Assembly: GCF_001540865.1 (NCBI RefSeq)
Contig: NC_033637.1
Span: 6,186,508 to 6,250,507, forward strand
DNA length: 64,000 nt
Direction of reading: 5' to 3'
From: Ananas comosus
Lineage: Eukaryota > Streptophyta > Magnoliopsida > Poales > Bromeliaceae
The translations under genes and the position numbers were made by a program. Within the stretch, counting starts at the first letter, position 1; each line of letters opens with the position of its first letter. This document shows, piece after piece, positions 11,707 to 27,385 of this stretch. The notes under the pieces are model-generated. The model saw only the letters and a program-made list of their open reading frames with translations, did no database searches and had not been told where the DNA came from.

Positions 11707-11720
11707 NGGGGGAGAATTAG

Positions 11721-13016
11721 GGTGTGGGGGGAGATGTGGAGTTTTTGTATACTTTGTGGATTGAGCGGTAATGGATGGGTTAATGGACGATTGTGATTTA
11801 TTTGGATCAAGCATTAACAAATATATTCCTATATAGTTTAACTTTTATATATTGTTCCTACAAAATTTCAGATATTTTCAAATATATCCTTTTCGTTAAA
11901 ATTCGTTAAAAAATTTTAGTTAATTATAAATTAAATACTTAATTTTGATTAATTTTTGATATTTTTATCCCTCATATATTATACTGTTATGGCTTTTGAA
12001 TGAATATATATTTATGATGGCAAAATTGAAAATATAAATAGCTCTCTAATAGTCCTCTAACAGTTACAAACCATGGTAACATATTCAAAAATATTAAAAC
12101 TTTTACATGGGCTTGTATGAAATTAACCCTTATAATTATATACAGCAGATCTAAACTTTGGGTCATTAGAAAAAAAAAAATTTAATTCAGTATCTAAAAA
12201 ATTGTAATTTTGCTCTCTCACTTTGACCTTTCGTATACTTTGATTTGCCATTTTCAAAATAATTGTTTGCATTCAGTATATTCAGATATTTAAATGTGTC
12301 TTCATATTTTGTTAATTCAATCGTTTAATTTTTAATTAAAAAATTGTGAGTTATTGAACGGTAGAGATTAAACAATCAAATAAAATGAACGAACCCGTAA
12401 AAGTGCAGTTTAGAAATGTTCATATGCGTCGGGTGCACGGAATAGTTTTTCAAAATTAATAAAAGCAGTAAAATATTAAGTACTCAAGTCAAAATTGTTA
12501 AGGATTAGATAGTTGTTTGCAAATGTAGTTGCACACTATTTTCACCACTCTGTTGGGACATGAAAAATGCATAGCAATAATTGTTCTTACCCAGTACAGT
12601 CGATTAAGAACTTGATGATTAACATCCAAAATTTTAAGATCAAAGATTAATTGTTTTATATTTTTAGTTGAGTTTATTTTGTAAAAAATTATTACCCTAT
12701 ATTTGCTTCATCGCTATCATAAAATTAGCAATTAAAAATATTATAGAAGGAACTAATATAAAGCGATAGAGTTTAATCTCACCATCTTAATTGGCCTTCA
12801 TTGCTGATCAAGATAAGATCAAAATAGTCATTATATTGATATAGAGTGAATTTTGATTAGTCTAGAAATATATTAATTTGCAAGTTTCTAGAGTTTATGG
12901 AAATATAAAAGATATGTTAGAGTTAAAGGAGTAAATATGTAACATCCCCACTTTTCCAGGGTTCATTTGCAATTATTTCTTTCTTTTTGTAATGTTTTTA
13001 TTTTGTCATCCTATAG
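11721..13016. other. AT-rich intergenic stretch upstream of SHMT
   Basis: AT-rich DNA with no gene, no clear terminal repeats and no microsatellite. Probably distal promoter and old repeats. Confidence 0.4.
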
Positions 13017-13024
13017 TTTAAAAT

Positions 13025-14397
13025 ATGGTTAATTTGCATAAAAAAATCTATTAATTTTGAGCTTTTGCAAAACTAGGCCACTTTTTTGGATTTTGTAGAT
13101 TTGACTTTTAAAAAACTGACCAAAATATCCTTATTTTTTTTTTCTCTCCTTTTTTTTTTCTCTTGTTCTTTCTTTCTCTTCGAAGAGGGTGGTGGAGGTG
13201 GAGGCGGCCCGCCTCGCCTCTGTCTCACGCGCTCTCGCTTTTGCCCGCGGACCCTCCCTCAGCTTTCTTCTCCTCCGACCCCGCCGAGGCCATGCCGCGA
13301 CCCTCGTTTTTTTTCTCTCCGACCCTCCTCCACTGCCTCCCTGGTTCTTTACAATAGTAAAGAGGGCAACATCACGTCCTCTTGCTCTCATTTTTTTCTC
13401 TCATTTATTTTTTTTTCTCTTCAACCCACCTCCACTACCTCCATGATGGTAACGAGGACAGCGTCGCATCCTCTTCTTCCGCTTCGTCGGTGCCGGCGCC
13501 GAAAAAGAAGAATTTGGAGCGAGTGCGAATGAGAGCGGAGCCGAGAAAAGAAGTTGCAGAAAATAAAAAAAAATAGTAAAACAATTTCCAGCTAAGTTTA
13601 TTTCTAAATGAAATAAACGAAGCGAGTAGCGTGCTACCTATCTTTCTCTCAAAAAAAAAAATCATAAAAAAAATACTTTTTTCTACAAGAAAAATAAAGA
13701 ATTAAAGAGAAAAGAAGAATGACAATAGTCACGTTGAACCCTCAAATATGCCCGAAGATCTCGAAATGATCTTCCAGTTCCGGGGAGAATTCGCAAAACT
13801 CCGTTTCCGTCGAGAATTGAATGATGAAGTTGTACTGTTTCAAGGAAACGTTGTATTATTTTTAAAAAATGTTGCACTATTTTAAAGAAAACTTACACTC
13901 TTTAAGAAAAAAATTATACTTTTTTGTACGAAAGTTGTACTATTTGAACGAAAATTGCACTTTTTGGACAAAAATTATACTGTTTCCCTTCTTTCTCCTC
14001 TTTCATCTCCTTTCTCTTCGTTTTCGTGTGTTTCTTCTCCGCCCATCTCTTTTTTACCCTCCACCTCCATCAACAGATTCTCCACCATCATCGAGGCCGC
14101 GTCGCGCTGTTCTTCTCGGCTCCAATCCCGCTGAGGCCACGCCACCCCGCCCTCCTTGCCTCCAACCCCGTACGTCGCGTCTTGAAGATGAAAATTATAC
14201 TTTTTAAATAAAAGTTGCACTCATTGAGAGATAGTTACAGTCCAAAAAGTGCAACTTTTGTTTAAAGAGTATAACTTTCATCTTAAAGGGTATTTTGATC
14301 AGTTTTCTAAAAATTCGGTCCAAATTTGTAAAATCGAAAAAGGTGGTCCAGTTTTGCAAAAGCTCAAAACTTGTTAATTTTTTATACAAATTGGCCA
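13025..14397. mobile_element. Mutator-like long-TIR element, non-coding
   Basis: The left end GGTTAATTTGCATAAAAAA and the reverse complement of the right end, GGCCAATTTGTATAAAAAA, begin terminal inverted repeats of roughly 110 bp that share TTTTGAGCTTTTGCAAAACT. TTTAAAAT flanks both sides (13017-13024 and 14398-14405), a possible 8-bp target duplication in AT-rich DNA. The interior has a CT-rich, GC-richer segment (13140-13560) resembling captured genic sequence and arrays of ~22-nt GTTGCACT-type repeats (13830-13985, 14185-14290). No transposase. Related copies: 27386-29229 and 800-1046. Confidence 0.65.
13585..13661 (+). mobile_element. SINE, 5'-truncated copy
   Basis: TTCCAGCTAAGTTTATTTC through AGCGTGCTACC and a poly-A tail match the 3' half of the full copies at high identity; the tRNA-like head is absent. 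It sits inside the Mutator-like element 13025-14397, so it inserted after or together with it. Confidence 0.75.
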
Positions 14398-14431
14398 TTT
14401 AAAATTATCGTTATTTGTCTATTACATTATT

Positions 14432-15243
14432 AAAGCTGTCCAAAATACCCGATATACCATACCCGACCCGAACCCTATTCAGACCCTACTCAGACCCGAA
14501 CCAGACGAGACCAAAAATCGATAATATATGGGTAAAAAAGATTATCCATTAAAGTTTTGGATACGGGTCAGAATACTTTATACTCATACCTAACTTGGAG
14601 CCAACTCGAACCCGACCTTCTAATGGGTAGGGTCCGGAAGAGTTTCCAAATCCAGACTCGGAACCGGACTCAGACTTAAACTCGGTGAAATACTCGATAG
14701 TAAATAAAAAAAATTAAATTTGAGAGATCAATTTTAACATAACTTAGGAATGAAAGGTCTCTGTATATTTTTATCCTAGTGAAAGCCCCAGTCTTTTTTG
14801 TTTACTCATTTTTTTTTTATTTTACTCATTTTTTAAAATTCTAAATGTTTACTGCTTGAATCTTTCTTTTGAACAAATTTTATTGGACTGGGTACAACTA
14901 ATTAAAGCGCGAGATTTTTTAGAGTGATTGGTTTATGGTTTATCCATAAACTGTTTAATAAAATTTATAAAAAAATATATGCATATAGTTACCTATTCCC
15001 GATCTAGACTCGATCCGTATACGATCCATTTCCGGTCTTAAGTAGGTAGTATACGGGTAGTCGCTATCCAGATCCACTCAAATAGACCTGGTGGGTATAT
15101 TATTAACTTAAGTATCCAAAACCGAACCCAATCTGAAGTTAAATGGGTAAGGTATATATTTTTTTTTTATATCCATTTTTTTTTAGGGTACGGGTATAGT
15201 ATATTAACTATCCAGATCCGACCCGATCCACAGACACCTTTAT
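14432..15243. mobile_element. hAT-type non-autonomous element, TSD ACATTATT
   Basis: ACATTATT occurs at 14424-14431 and 15244-15251, a perfect 8-bp target duplication. The ends AAAGCTGTCCAAAATACCCG and the reverse complement ATAAAGGTGTCTGTGGATCGG form short imperfect inverted repeats, and the subterminal regions repeat ACCCGACCCG and CCAGATCCGACCCGATCC words. 812 bp, no coding capacity. The size of the duplication supports hAT. Confidence 0.75.
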
Positions 15244-15251
15244 ACATTATT

Positions 15252-16335
15252 TTAAATATGTATTTAATAATAAAATATTATTATTCAGCTATTACATTAA
15301 TTTAATTATTTTTGACATATGAGGTGATAGCCAAATTATCTATTAGTTTATTATTTTGTTTGAAATTATAAGAAAAATCAATAAAGTAATCGATTAAAAT
15401 AAAATTAGAATTTATTAACTTAATTGAATCAAATTAAAATTTGGTAATTTGAATGAAATTTGCTAAATATATTTTCTGTTGTTTCTGATTAAACCTACAT
15501 GTCACTACCTATATAATAAAACACTGGAATAGATATTGTTTGATACCTACCGTGATGCTTCAATTTTAAAAATTAGAATGTTCAAAAAAAAAAAATTCTT
15601 CATACTTTTCAATATACATTAAAATTAATAAAACTTTTAAAGTAAATGTGCTCTACTCTTTATAAAATAATTTATAGAAATATAAGGATCTAAAATTTGG
15701 GGTTTAAATTTTAAAAGAATATATCTACCTACCGTATCGCGCAAGTCGCTATACTAGTTTAAATGAAGAGATATGCGAGAGATCGAATCTCCGACCACTT
15801 GATCAATGACTTGGAATACTGGCCAACTACACAATAGGGGTTTTCTTGTTTTGTCAAAAGTGGAAAGAAATGAAGTGATTTTCGGCTATAAATGGTCACC
15901 TTCGTTGTTTGGTTCACCATAATACGACCGTAGTCGAAATTTTGATTTTCTAAAACAATTTATTGGAGAAAAGTGAGAAAAAAATAATAAACTTATTTTC
16001 AGAATAGATTACGACCTCTCTTATCTCAATATTTGATTGTTTATCTTTTATTTAGTTTGGATGTTTGAAATATAATTAGTTAAGTTCTAATAGATATGTT
16101 TTTTTTTTTTTTTTTTAACTTTGCATATTTGATATGATGAAATTTGATTATTTGGGTGTTAGTATTTCTTTTTCTCTAGTGTTTTATTGTTGTTTTATTA
16201 ATTCCAAAGGCCACATCTATACTACACGAAAAAATTAAATTAGTTGTTTTCAAATAAATTTTTTTTTTAATTATATAGGGATAATTATATATTTTATTTA
16301 TTTATTATATTATAATTTATATTTATTAAGTATAT
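15252..16335. other. AT-rich intergenic stretch
   Basis: AT-rich with a poly-T run near 16100. A CGCGCAAGTCGC word near 15735 followed by CTAG recalls the Helitron ends elsewhere but is too degraded to call. No gene. Confidence 0.35.
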
Positions 16336-16351
16336 AAAACACAAAAATATC

Positions 16352-16500
16352 TTTTTTGAGAGATAGGTAGTACGTTACCCGCTTCGTTTATTTTATTTAG
16401 AAATAAACTTAGCTGGAAATGTGAATTAACTAGGATTCGAACTTGGATCTCGGGTACAAACTATCAAACCCTTTGCCACTTGCTCTAGGAACGGTCGGTT
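16352..16500 (-). mobile_element. tRNA-derived SINE, full-length copy 1
   Basis: On the minus strand it starts AACCGACCGTTCC, has a box-A-like TGGCAAAGGGTTTG and a box-B-like AAGTTCGAATCC, then a conserved body (CAGCTAAGTTTATTTC) ending in CGGGTAACGTACTACC and a T-rich/A-rich tail. AAAACACAAAAATATC at 16336-16351 and 16501-16516 is a perfect 16-bp target duplication. Confidence 0.88.
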
Positions 16501-16516
16501 AAAACACAAAAATATC

Positions 16517-16856
16517 ATAAAACTAAAGAATATATATTGGAGTTAAATTAACCATGGTGTGGAAATTCAATAATTTTCGATAAAACAAACAAATGAAGTA
16601 AAGAGCTTCAGTTTTTATGTCATTAACTTTCTTTCCAACGAACTGTGATAATTTTGTGACATTACTAGAATTCACGATATCCCATATATAAGGTATAATA
16701 AGACTAAATATTTTAACTCGGTCGACGACTATAGTATTTGGACGGTAATTAGGGTTAACAGGTTAACAAGGTTAAGCGCGGACAAATTCACTTCCACAAC
16801 TATAAAAATAAAAACTTTAATTTCATTAAAAGTGCACTTCAATACAAACTTCATCT

Positions 16857-16904
<48 letters not shown>

Positions 16905-17150
16905 TAAGTAGAGAGTAATGATGGGAGTAATGATGGGCTTGAGCAAAGTGTAAGATTTGTGATGTGATGCACTCGGATGCGTGCATGGTTGGTGAGCCAG
17001 TGGGACCCCCTGGCAATTTAAGGACACCTACCATTCTCTTTCAAGTAGCAATTCAAAGAACTAAATTAATGGACCGACTGCTTTTAATATAAGTGGCAAA
17101 AAATTTGATGATTGATACTTAAAATTTTAAATTTAAATTTTAATTAATTT
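16517..17150. other. Intergenic with (GT)n(GA)n microsatellite
   Basis: A (TG)n run at about 16858-16878 continues as (GA)n to 16904. The segment 16676-16770 (ATATAAGGTATAATAAGACT and following) has a diverged copy at 32550-32640, so it is part of another dispersed repeat. No gene. Confidence 0.5.
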
Positions 17151-17152
17151 AT

Positions 17153-17230
17153 ATTTTCAGCTAAATTTATTTTTAAATAAGATAAATAAAACATATAACA
17201 TGCTATCTATCTCTCTAAAGAAAAAAAAAT
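17153..17230 (+). mobile_element. SINE, 5'-truncated degenerate copy
   Basis: CAGCTAAATTTATTTTTAAAT and the degenerate tail ACATGCTATCTATCTCTC followed by poly-A match the 3' half of the SINE family. The tRNA-like head is missing. Confidence 0.6.
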
Positions 17231-18386
17231 ATTTCTGACTCAAATTCACATCAGGATCAATTGATAATTTTGATGGTACCCTATAAAATAATTACATAGT
17301 AATGAGCACATAGTTAGCTCAAATAAGTGATGTACAAATGATGCTAAACATTGATGTAGCACTAGATCCAATAAACTTTGGGAATCTAACTTCTATGCCA
17401 ATATATATATATATATTCATAATGGTCAAATTTTATTTTTTTTGTACACAATACAAAAGAAATTGTTTATAGAGATAGCAAAAGGCTGCTCAACTTGCTA
17501 GAAAATATATCTCAGAATTTTGAAATGTGATTGAATAATTTTCTTTTTGACTGTCGGTTTAAACTTTTGGGTTGAACTTAAGTTTTTTTTCCAATTGGTT
17601 GGTTAATGGGTCAATTGGGATCTCTAATTTTCAATTTTTGGTGACCCTACTAGAACTTTTTTTTTTTCCAAGCCAACTATGTTGCTTCCTACTGAAAATT
17701 CTAAGTATGGTATGGTCTATTCCTCTTTACTTGGATCTAGGGTCACTCTCCAAGTAGGTGATCAATTTGCCCCATACTATGTGTACTCCACCCTATTGTG
17801 CCTTTAACTCCACTCTACATTTGAATAAAGGATAAATTACACTTTTGGTTCTCAAATTATGAGTTGTATGATATTTTAATATTCAAATTTTAATTTATTA
17901 TAATTGATAGTTTAAATTTAAAAAATTATCTTATTTTTAAATAAGCATGAAAGGAATTGATCTCTCAAGCTTCGATCAACTATTCAGAATACCAACTATC
18001 TATACTAGACAGTAATTGGGGAGATTTCCTTAACCCAAATAATATTAACACATCCCTCTCCATAAATTATTTGGTTAGACTTATAATAAGCATTACCCAT
18101 GTGACTTCATCAATGGGAGACACTTTTTGCAGTGTCAAATTGTTTAAGACAAGTAGTCAAATTTGTTAGCCAACTTCAATTGAAGATGCTCCCCACAAAA
18201 AATATCTTACTTTCTTTCTATATATATATATAACAGTCAACATTGCAGGTGTAGTGTCAAGTAATAAGTCTACTACAACATAATAAATCAGTCAATATTT
18301 TTGCACTAGCAAATTGAGATAACAACTACAATGAGAAAAGAAAGTGTTACCTTACTCAGGTCACATAAGTTATTTAGGTACAGGAC
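17231..18386. other. AT-rich intergenic stretch
   Basis: AT-rich DNA with a short (TA)n run at about 17400. No gene or complete repeat was recognised. Confidence 0.4.
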
Positions 18387-18516
18387 GATAGTAGACTATT
18401 TGCTCATTTTATTTTTTTTAGAAATAAACTCAATTGAAAATGTGAAATAACCAGACTTTGAATTTAGAATCTCGTACCAAGCAATAAGTTTTTAGCCAAC
18501 TACGCTAGATCCAGTA
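18387..18516 (-). mobile_element. SINE, diverged copy
   Basis: On the minus strand it contains the body words TTATTTCTAAAAA and TCACATTTTCAATTG-like sequence in the same order as the full copies, with a degraded box-B region. No target duplication was found. Confidence 0.5.
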
Positions 18517-19889
18517 GGTTACATTGATATATTTGCACAAATATTTTATTTTTTAGTGATTTGTGAGACAAGACATTGAAATTATTGAACAGTTCGAGAC
18601 GTCAGAATGTTGCTTTTATGGACTTATAAATTTTGACAATCTTAGTTGGTTTTTACTATGAATTTAGTTTGCTACATAAATTTATCAACATATTAACAAT
18701 ATAATGAAATTTTTAGGGGAGAACTTAGCATGACCCTAAGTTAGGGGTTTTCTCTTGGGTTGGTTGCTCTATTTTTTTGGTTCCTAACCTATTTATTTTT
18801 TTCTTTTTCTTTTTTTTCTACTGTGTTTCTAGCCTCTATATTTTATTGCAGTTTAGTTTTAACCATCCAAAACAAAATAAGCCACATCAACTCCACTAAA
18901 GTCATGCCTGTTCGCATACACCACGGTCATTTGTTTGGTAGTTTTTGATTAATCTTGATACCAACTTTTTCAAATTTTTGAAGAAATTTAGTGACATATC
19001 TAGCTCGACACGAAAGCATCAGATGCTTCAAAAGAGCTGATCAGTCCCATGTGCGAGGTTGAGATGGTCGTAGACGTGAAGGACAACAGTAAATGATGAG
19101 ACTGGGCTTGACGTGATGTGTGTGAATTTAGGAGAAAGTGATTAGGGGTTAAACTGAAAAACTTAGTAAAGGTTATAGTTTACCAAACATGTTGATAATA
19201 AATAGAAATCCTATTACAAGGAGGAGATGCAAAGCATATATACCCTAATTAATTCTTTGATCTAATAATTAGGAGTGTCAGAGTCCAACTGGTTGGGGAA
19301 AATTAGGTCTCTTTCCACCACCTTAAAAAGTTTAAATCTCATGTTAGTCAAAGTGAAGTGGAACTTGTGTGCAACAATGATATGTTAGCATGACTAATAT
19401 AATGGAGAGTTTTTTTTATTATTACTTTTCTTTTTAGATTTTACAATTCATCAAAAATACCAATTTACCTATAATTTTAATATGATTAATTTGAATACCA
19501 ATGTACCATTTAAATTTAATTTATTCTTCAGATCTGGTGTAAGCTGTGATAATAAATTAAAGATTGAGCACTCAACCATAACACAAATTTTTATTTTATT
19601 TACATAATGATGTGAATAAAATTTCAAATTTAAGTGCCTTCTTGGTTTGACGTAATTATAAATAAAGCGCATTTAATGATCTGTGTAGTTAGAAATACAA
19701 TGATTATAATTATATATATTTTATTTGACTGAATGTAATATATTTGGTTGCATGCAGTTGAAAACTTAGTTTCATAAATTTTATCATTATATATGTTGGT
19801 TTTTTAATCTGGTTTCGGGTCGCCCATGATGGGCAAATCCGACCTGACCCATTAAGAGGTGGTTTTCTTAGTTGGTTGGGAAACCACCC
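18517..19889. other. AT-rich intergenic stretch
   Basis: No gene is visible. Short open frames are AT-biased and lack recognisable protein features. Confidence 0.4.
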
Positions 19890-19890
19890 A

Positions 19891-20700
19891 GGGCGTGTTT
19901 GGTTCGAAGTCGGAGTCGGAATCGAAATCGGAATCAAAATAAACTGGAATCGGAATCGGAATGACTCATTACCTAATTCCATTTGGTTCATCACCTGAAT
20001 CGGAATCGGAATAAATCATTTCCATTGTTGATGTTTGGTTCAGGTAGATATAAAAAACATAATCAAATTAATATACTAACATTATCTTTATAATATATTA
20101 ATTTAAATTCAAATTAAAAATTAAATATTAAAAATTTACATCAAAATTTTTAAATAATATCAAATTTTTAAATCTATTTTTTTAAAATAAATTAAACTTT
20201 GAAGTTGAGTGGATAATTCAAAATATGAAACTAAATTTTGATTTATTCAAATTCAAACTTAAAATTACAATTTAAATTTTAATTTGAATCCGTAAATTTA
20301 ATTTAAGTTTGAAATAAAATTTAAATAAACTTTATATAAATTAAAATTTAATTTAAATTCAAATTCATAAGTTAGATTCGAAATACTTGATTACATTTTA
20401 ATTTTTAATTTAAGTTCAAATTAAAATTTAAAATTATATATTTAATTTTTAAATTTTAACTCATAGTTTAATTAAAAAAGTTGAAAAAATAAATTTAATC
20501 CGAATAAATATCCATTCCGTCGGGATTCAACTTTCAATCCGGCCTTCTAGGCCGGATTGAAAAAAGGGGTGATTCGGGGATTCCCATTCCACTCGGGAAT
20601 CGGAATCGGAATGAGACTCCCGCGTACCAAACACCTATAAACGGATTCACCCATTCCGATTTCGATTCCATGGTGAAAAAGAAGCGAACCAAACACGCCC
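19891..20700. mobile_element. TIR element with GGGCGTGTTTGGTTCG ends
   Basis: The left end GGGCGTGTTTGGTTCG is mirrored by CGAACCAAACACGCCC at the right end: a perfect 16-bp inverted repeat. Both subterminal regions carry GGAATCGGAATCGGAAT iterations in inverted orientation. CCA flanks both sides, a possible three-base duplication. The core is AT-rich and non-coding. GTGTTTGGT-type ends are common in plant Tourist-like and hAT-like MITEs; the class is not settled. Confidence 0.75.
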
Positions 20701-22750
20701 CCAGTACGTGCAGTTAAAAACGTGCAGAGAGAAAAAGGGAGGAATGGAACGTAACAGAAAGTTCTCACTTTCTGCTTTCTTTTTCTTCTAATGAGATTTC
20801 TCTCTTCATTACTGAGGTTCCTAAAAGTTTACTCTCTTCTTGGAGGATTTGATATTTGGGTTGTGAAAATTAGTGCAATTTTCATCTTGTGATCTTGCAT
20901 TTGATCCGTTTGAGCGAGTGGTTTGGTTTGATCCTGTTTTATCATGATCTTTAAATCGGAATTGAGGTATTTCATACATTAAATTTTACTTTCAATATAT
21001 ATAGGATGGTAAAATTATTTTTAATATAAAGAATAAATTTTTATCTAAAAGATGATTCAGAAAGTAAGTATGTCTTTTATTTATAGTTATTCTCTCCGAT
21101 GATCAGTATTTAAATTTGCATGTAACTCTAATAATAGTATAATTGCAACTACATGCAACCAACTAAACCTTAGAGTATGACAAATTGCCAATTTCAAGAT
21201 TTTTTTTTTTTTTTTTTGGTGAATGGTTTTGTTTAAATGAAATTTCCAAAAACTTTGAATTAGATAAAGCTTGGTAGGTGAGAAGTGTATGGTCACTAGT
21301 GAGTTGTTGGGTTTTTTTATACAACCACCTTAAAAATATCAGCATAAGTTGTTGGGTTTTTTATATATATATATTTTTTATTTTTTTAAAGTTGAGTATA
21401 AGTAAGTGGTGGAAAATATTAGATTTTTTTTGTTTTTTATTTTTTATTTTTTATTTTGGAGCTAGGGAGTTGTTTTATGTAAGCATTACAACAAAAAAAA
21501 GCATGTATCCTCTTACAAATGAGTGCATCAATGTCAATTCTATTTGTCAATGAAGTTGTTAGGTCCAATCACACATTCAAAAAGTAGTTGAAATAAAAAC
21601 AATAGTATTTTTATTTACTATATTTTTATTTTAGTACTTGTTATTTTATTTAAATTTAGTGATCTAATCTATAATAATTTATTCAATACAATATTAAAAT
21701 TCAAGCGATAAATTTTGAGACCGAAACAAATCCTAAGTAAGCGCAAGGCTAATAAATGAATTGTAAAGCTCATCAAAGCTTTTTAAAATGTGTCATTGTA
21801 AAATTTCTTAACAAAGTGGGGGAATTGTATTTTGAAATTTGAGAAATATTTAATTTTTTATTTTTTAAAAGTATATATATATTTTAAAAAAATTTAGGTT
21901 GGGGTGGGTGAGATTTTGTAGGTGGGTCCACTGCCTCTCCACCAACCCATCACCTACCCCCACGTCCACATCTCCCCACCATCCCTACCTACACCTCATG
22001 CAGTTGCAATAATTAAATATTTTGTTTAATTAGCATCTACCCCATAAAATTATAGTTGTCTCATCTTATTTTTAGCCTTAATCTAAACATTATTTTGAGT
22101 TGTAATAGTTTATTATACCAATTATATAGTATAATAACTACTTGATTTCCTTTCTGGTTTGTTGCACACCTCTATACTATAAAATGTAGCAAAATTAGTT
22201 TATATATTTATTTATTTATTATTTATTTTTGTTTGGTGAAGATCTCGTGACAAAATGAGTATTTGTCGATATGTATAACCCGTTGTAATCAACATAATTG
22301 TTTGACTAATTCATCAATCAATTATTAGATATATGAAAATATCAGCTAAGAGAATTTCTTTGAATCCTAACTGTAATACAAAATTTCTTCAACTTCAAAT
22401 ATTCTTGAAGGAATATTGCACGGCCAGTCATATACTATATATTATGGCTTAGTTTCTAAATAGTTTATTAAATTTTAAGTGAGCGATGTGACCAGAGAGA
22501 AAATCTTGTCGGACCAAATAACGGTGTAGACGAAGGACCACTTGGAAAGTATGAACATTTATTTTGTGCTTGCAACGTACATATTTAATTTTAGTTTGTT
22601 ATAAGATTCTACTTATCGTTATTGTCCCAAACAATGCAATTACATACTAATTATAAATTATAAATTCTTTTTTTTAATCAATTACTATATTAATATCCAG
22701 TATAATATATAAAAAGAGATATATTGAATAAGATGATCATACTAGACAAA
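20701..22750. other. AT-rich intergenic stretch
   Basis: About 2 kb of AT-rich DNA. A short direct repeat of AGTTGTTGGGTTTTTTATA occurs at about 21302 and 21347. A GC-richer CCACC-rich patch is at 21900-22000. No gene was found. Confidence 0.4.
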
Positions 22751-22759
22751 TAGGCCTTA

Positions 22760-23168
22760 ATATAAAAGGCCCAATTAATATTACATAAGGCCCAAAACGA
22801 GGCCCCATAATTGGCCCAAATCATAAGCTGTTGTGTGATGCAGGGGTAAAATTGTAATTTTATCAAATTTTCCGTATAATCACCGCAGCCACCTCCACCG
22901 AGAAAAACCTATCACGAATAAGAGACTGCCACGTGGACCGTCATTTTCTTTTGACTGGGGAACCGTGACATACCAACCGTTGCACGCACACCCCAAATCC
23001 TCCGATCCAACGGTCCAAATCCCCCCTCCCCTCCTACTTATACCCCTTCGCCCTTCTCCTCACTCCGCCTCTCTCTCTCTCTCTCTCTCTCTCTTAGTCT
23101 TCTCCATCGTCTCTGACGAGCGAGCGACAAACCCTAGGGTTTCTGTGTTTTTGAGCTCATCGTCATCC
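22760..23168 (+). promoter_or_regulatory. SAHH: SAHH promoter and 5' leader
   Basis: Three GGCCCA-type words lie at about 22764-22815 (GGCCCAATTA, GGCCCAAAACG, GGCCCAAAT), then a weak TATA-like CTTATACC near 23036-23043. The leader has a (CT)n tract at 23068-23094 and a telo-box-like AAACCCTAGGGTTT at about 23130. GGCCCA/site-II plus telo-box is the known pattern for plant housekeeping genes active in dividing cells; applying it here is inference. Confidence 0.55.
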
Positions 23169-26328
<3,160 letters not shown>

Positions 26329-27385
26329 ACCCTAATATTATGCCCAAGAGAGGAGGTATACTTATCGAAAACTGCGGCATCAACTTGTTCATCACTCCCT
26401 CTTTTTCCCTTTTAATTATTGTTATTGTTATGCCTTTAGGATAAGTGTTGTTCTGCATGTTTTTGTGTTTCAATGGCGAGGAGATGAGTTATCAGTATTC
26501 AGTTTGGAAGGAATAATGAGTGTGGGTTGTGACTGTGAGGAGGGGGTGTTTTATGGCCAGATACTTTTTTGTGTCTTTGGCGCTCGCTCCTTTTCCTATT
26601 ATTTTGCAATGCAATCAATTGATCTCCGATTTAATCAGGCTATTTGCGAAAATGCTATTAGCAATAACTAACCGTGTTTCTTCTTCCTAGCCTTTTCTCG
26701 AGTTTTCGGAGTCCCGAGTTGTTTCGGTGCAGCTATTGTTTTCTCCTCGCAACACATTTGCGTAATGTTTAATGAGCATCAGGGTAGGGTAAGTTTGGTT
26801 CGTGTTACGTAGCATTACAAGTTATTTCGATATAATCAGGTTTCTGAATCAAATTACTACAGATGTTGCATCAGCTTTTGATTTCTTTAATTTGAGCCAC
26901 CTGGTGTGACTGCTTGTTTTAATAGAAATGTCGTTATGCTGAGTCACTTGGTTAAACACCAGAAGATAAGCAGTGTGTGCAGCAAAATTTGAAGTGGTAT
27001 AGTTTGTTAAGCGATTTAAATCAAATAGAATTAAAATGTTTATATAGGGAGTTTAAATTTTTTTAAAAAGATTAGAACGTTTGATTAAAATGCGTCGCAG
27101 AGTTTTGATTATGTTCCATGCCTTTTTATTTTTTTTATTGTTATTTTTATGCTAATCAGTCATTTCGATTCCTTACAGACATTGCCTAGCATATTGCTGG
27201 GGTGAAAATGGCTATGCCTTGTGGACATAACTCAAAAAAAAAAATAGCACATCGAAAATTTGGACTCTTTTTTCAATCACTAATTATGTTAGAAAATTTA
27301 ATTATAATAATTTTAAAAAATTGCACTAAAATTTCTTACTCTTTCATTCATTAGACTACTTGTGCCACTGTTTCTTACTCTTTCA
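26329..27385. other. SAHH 3' region and intergenic
   Basis: Contains the SAHH 3' untranslated region followed by AT-rich spacer. No clear AATAAA signal could be assigned and no further gene is visible. Confidence 0.4.

Noticed and set aside
10818..11720. A 300-codon open frame on the plus strand
   Set aside because: It is antisense to SHMT exon 1; GC-rich codons remove stops on the other strand and the product is low-complexity Gly/Val/Arg sequence.
13086..13576. Open frames of 60-148 codons in the CT-rich part of the Mutator-like element
   Set aside because: Low-complexity F/S/L/P or R/K/E sequence in several frames; no conserved domain or splice structure.
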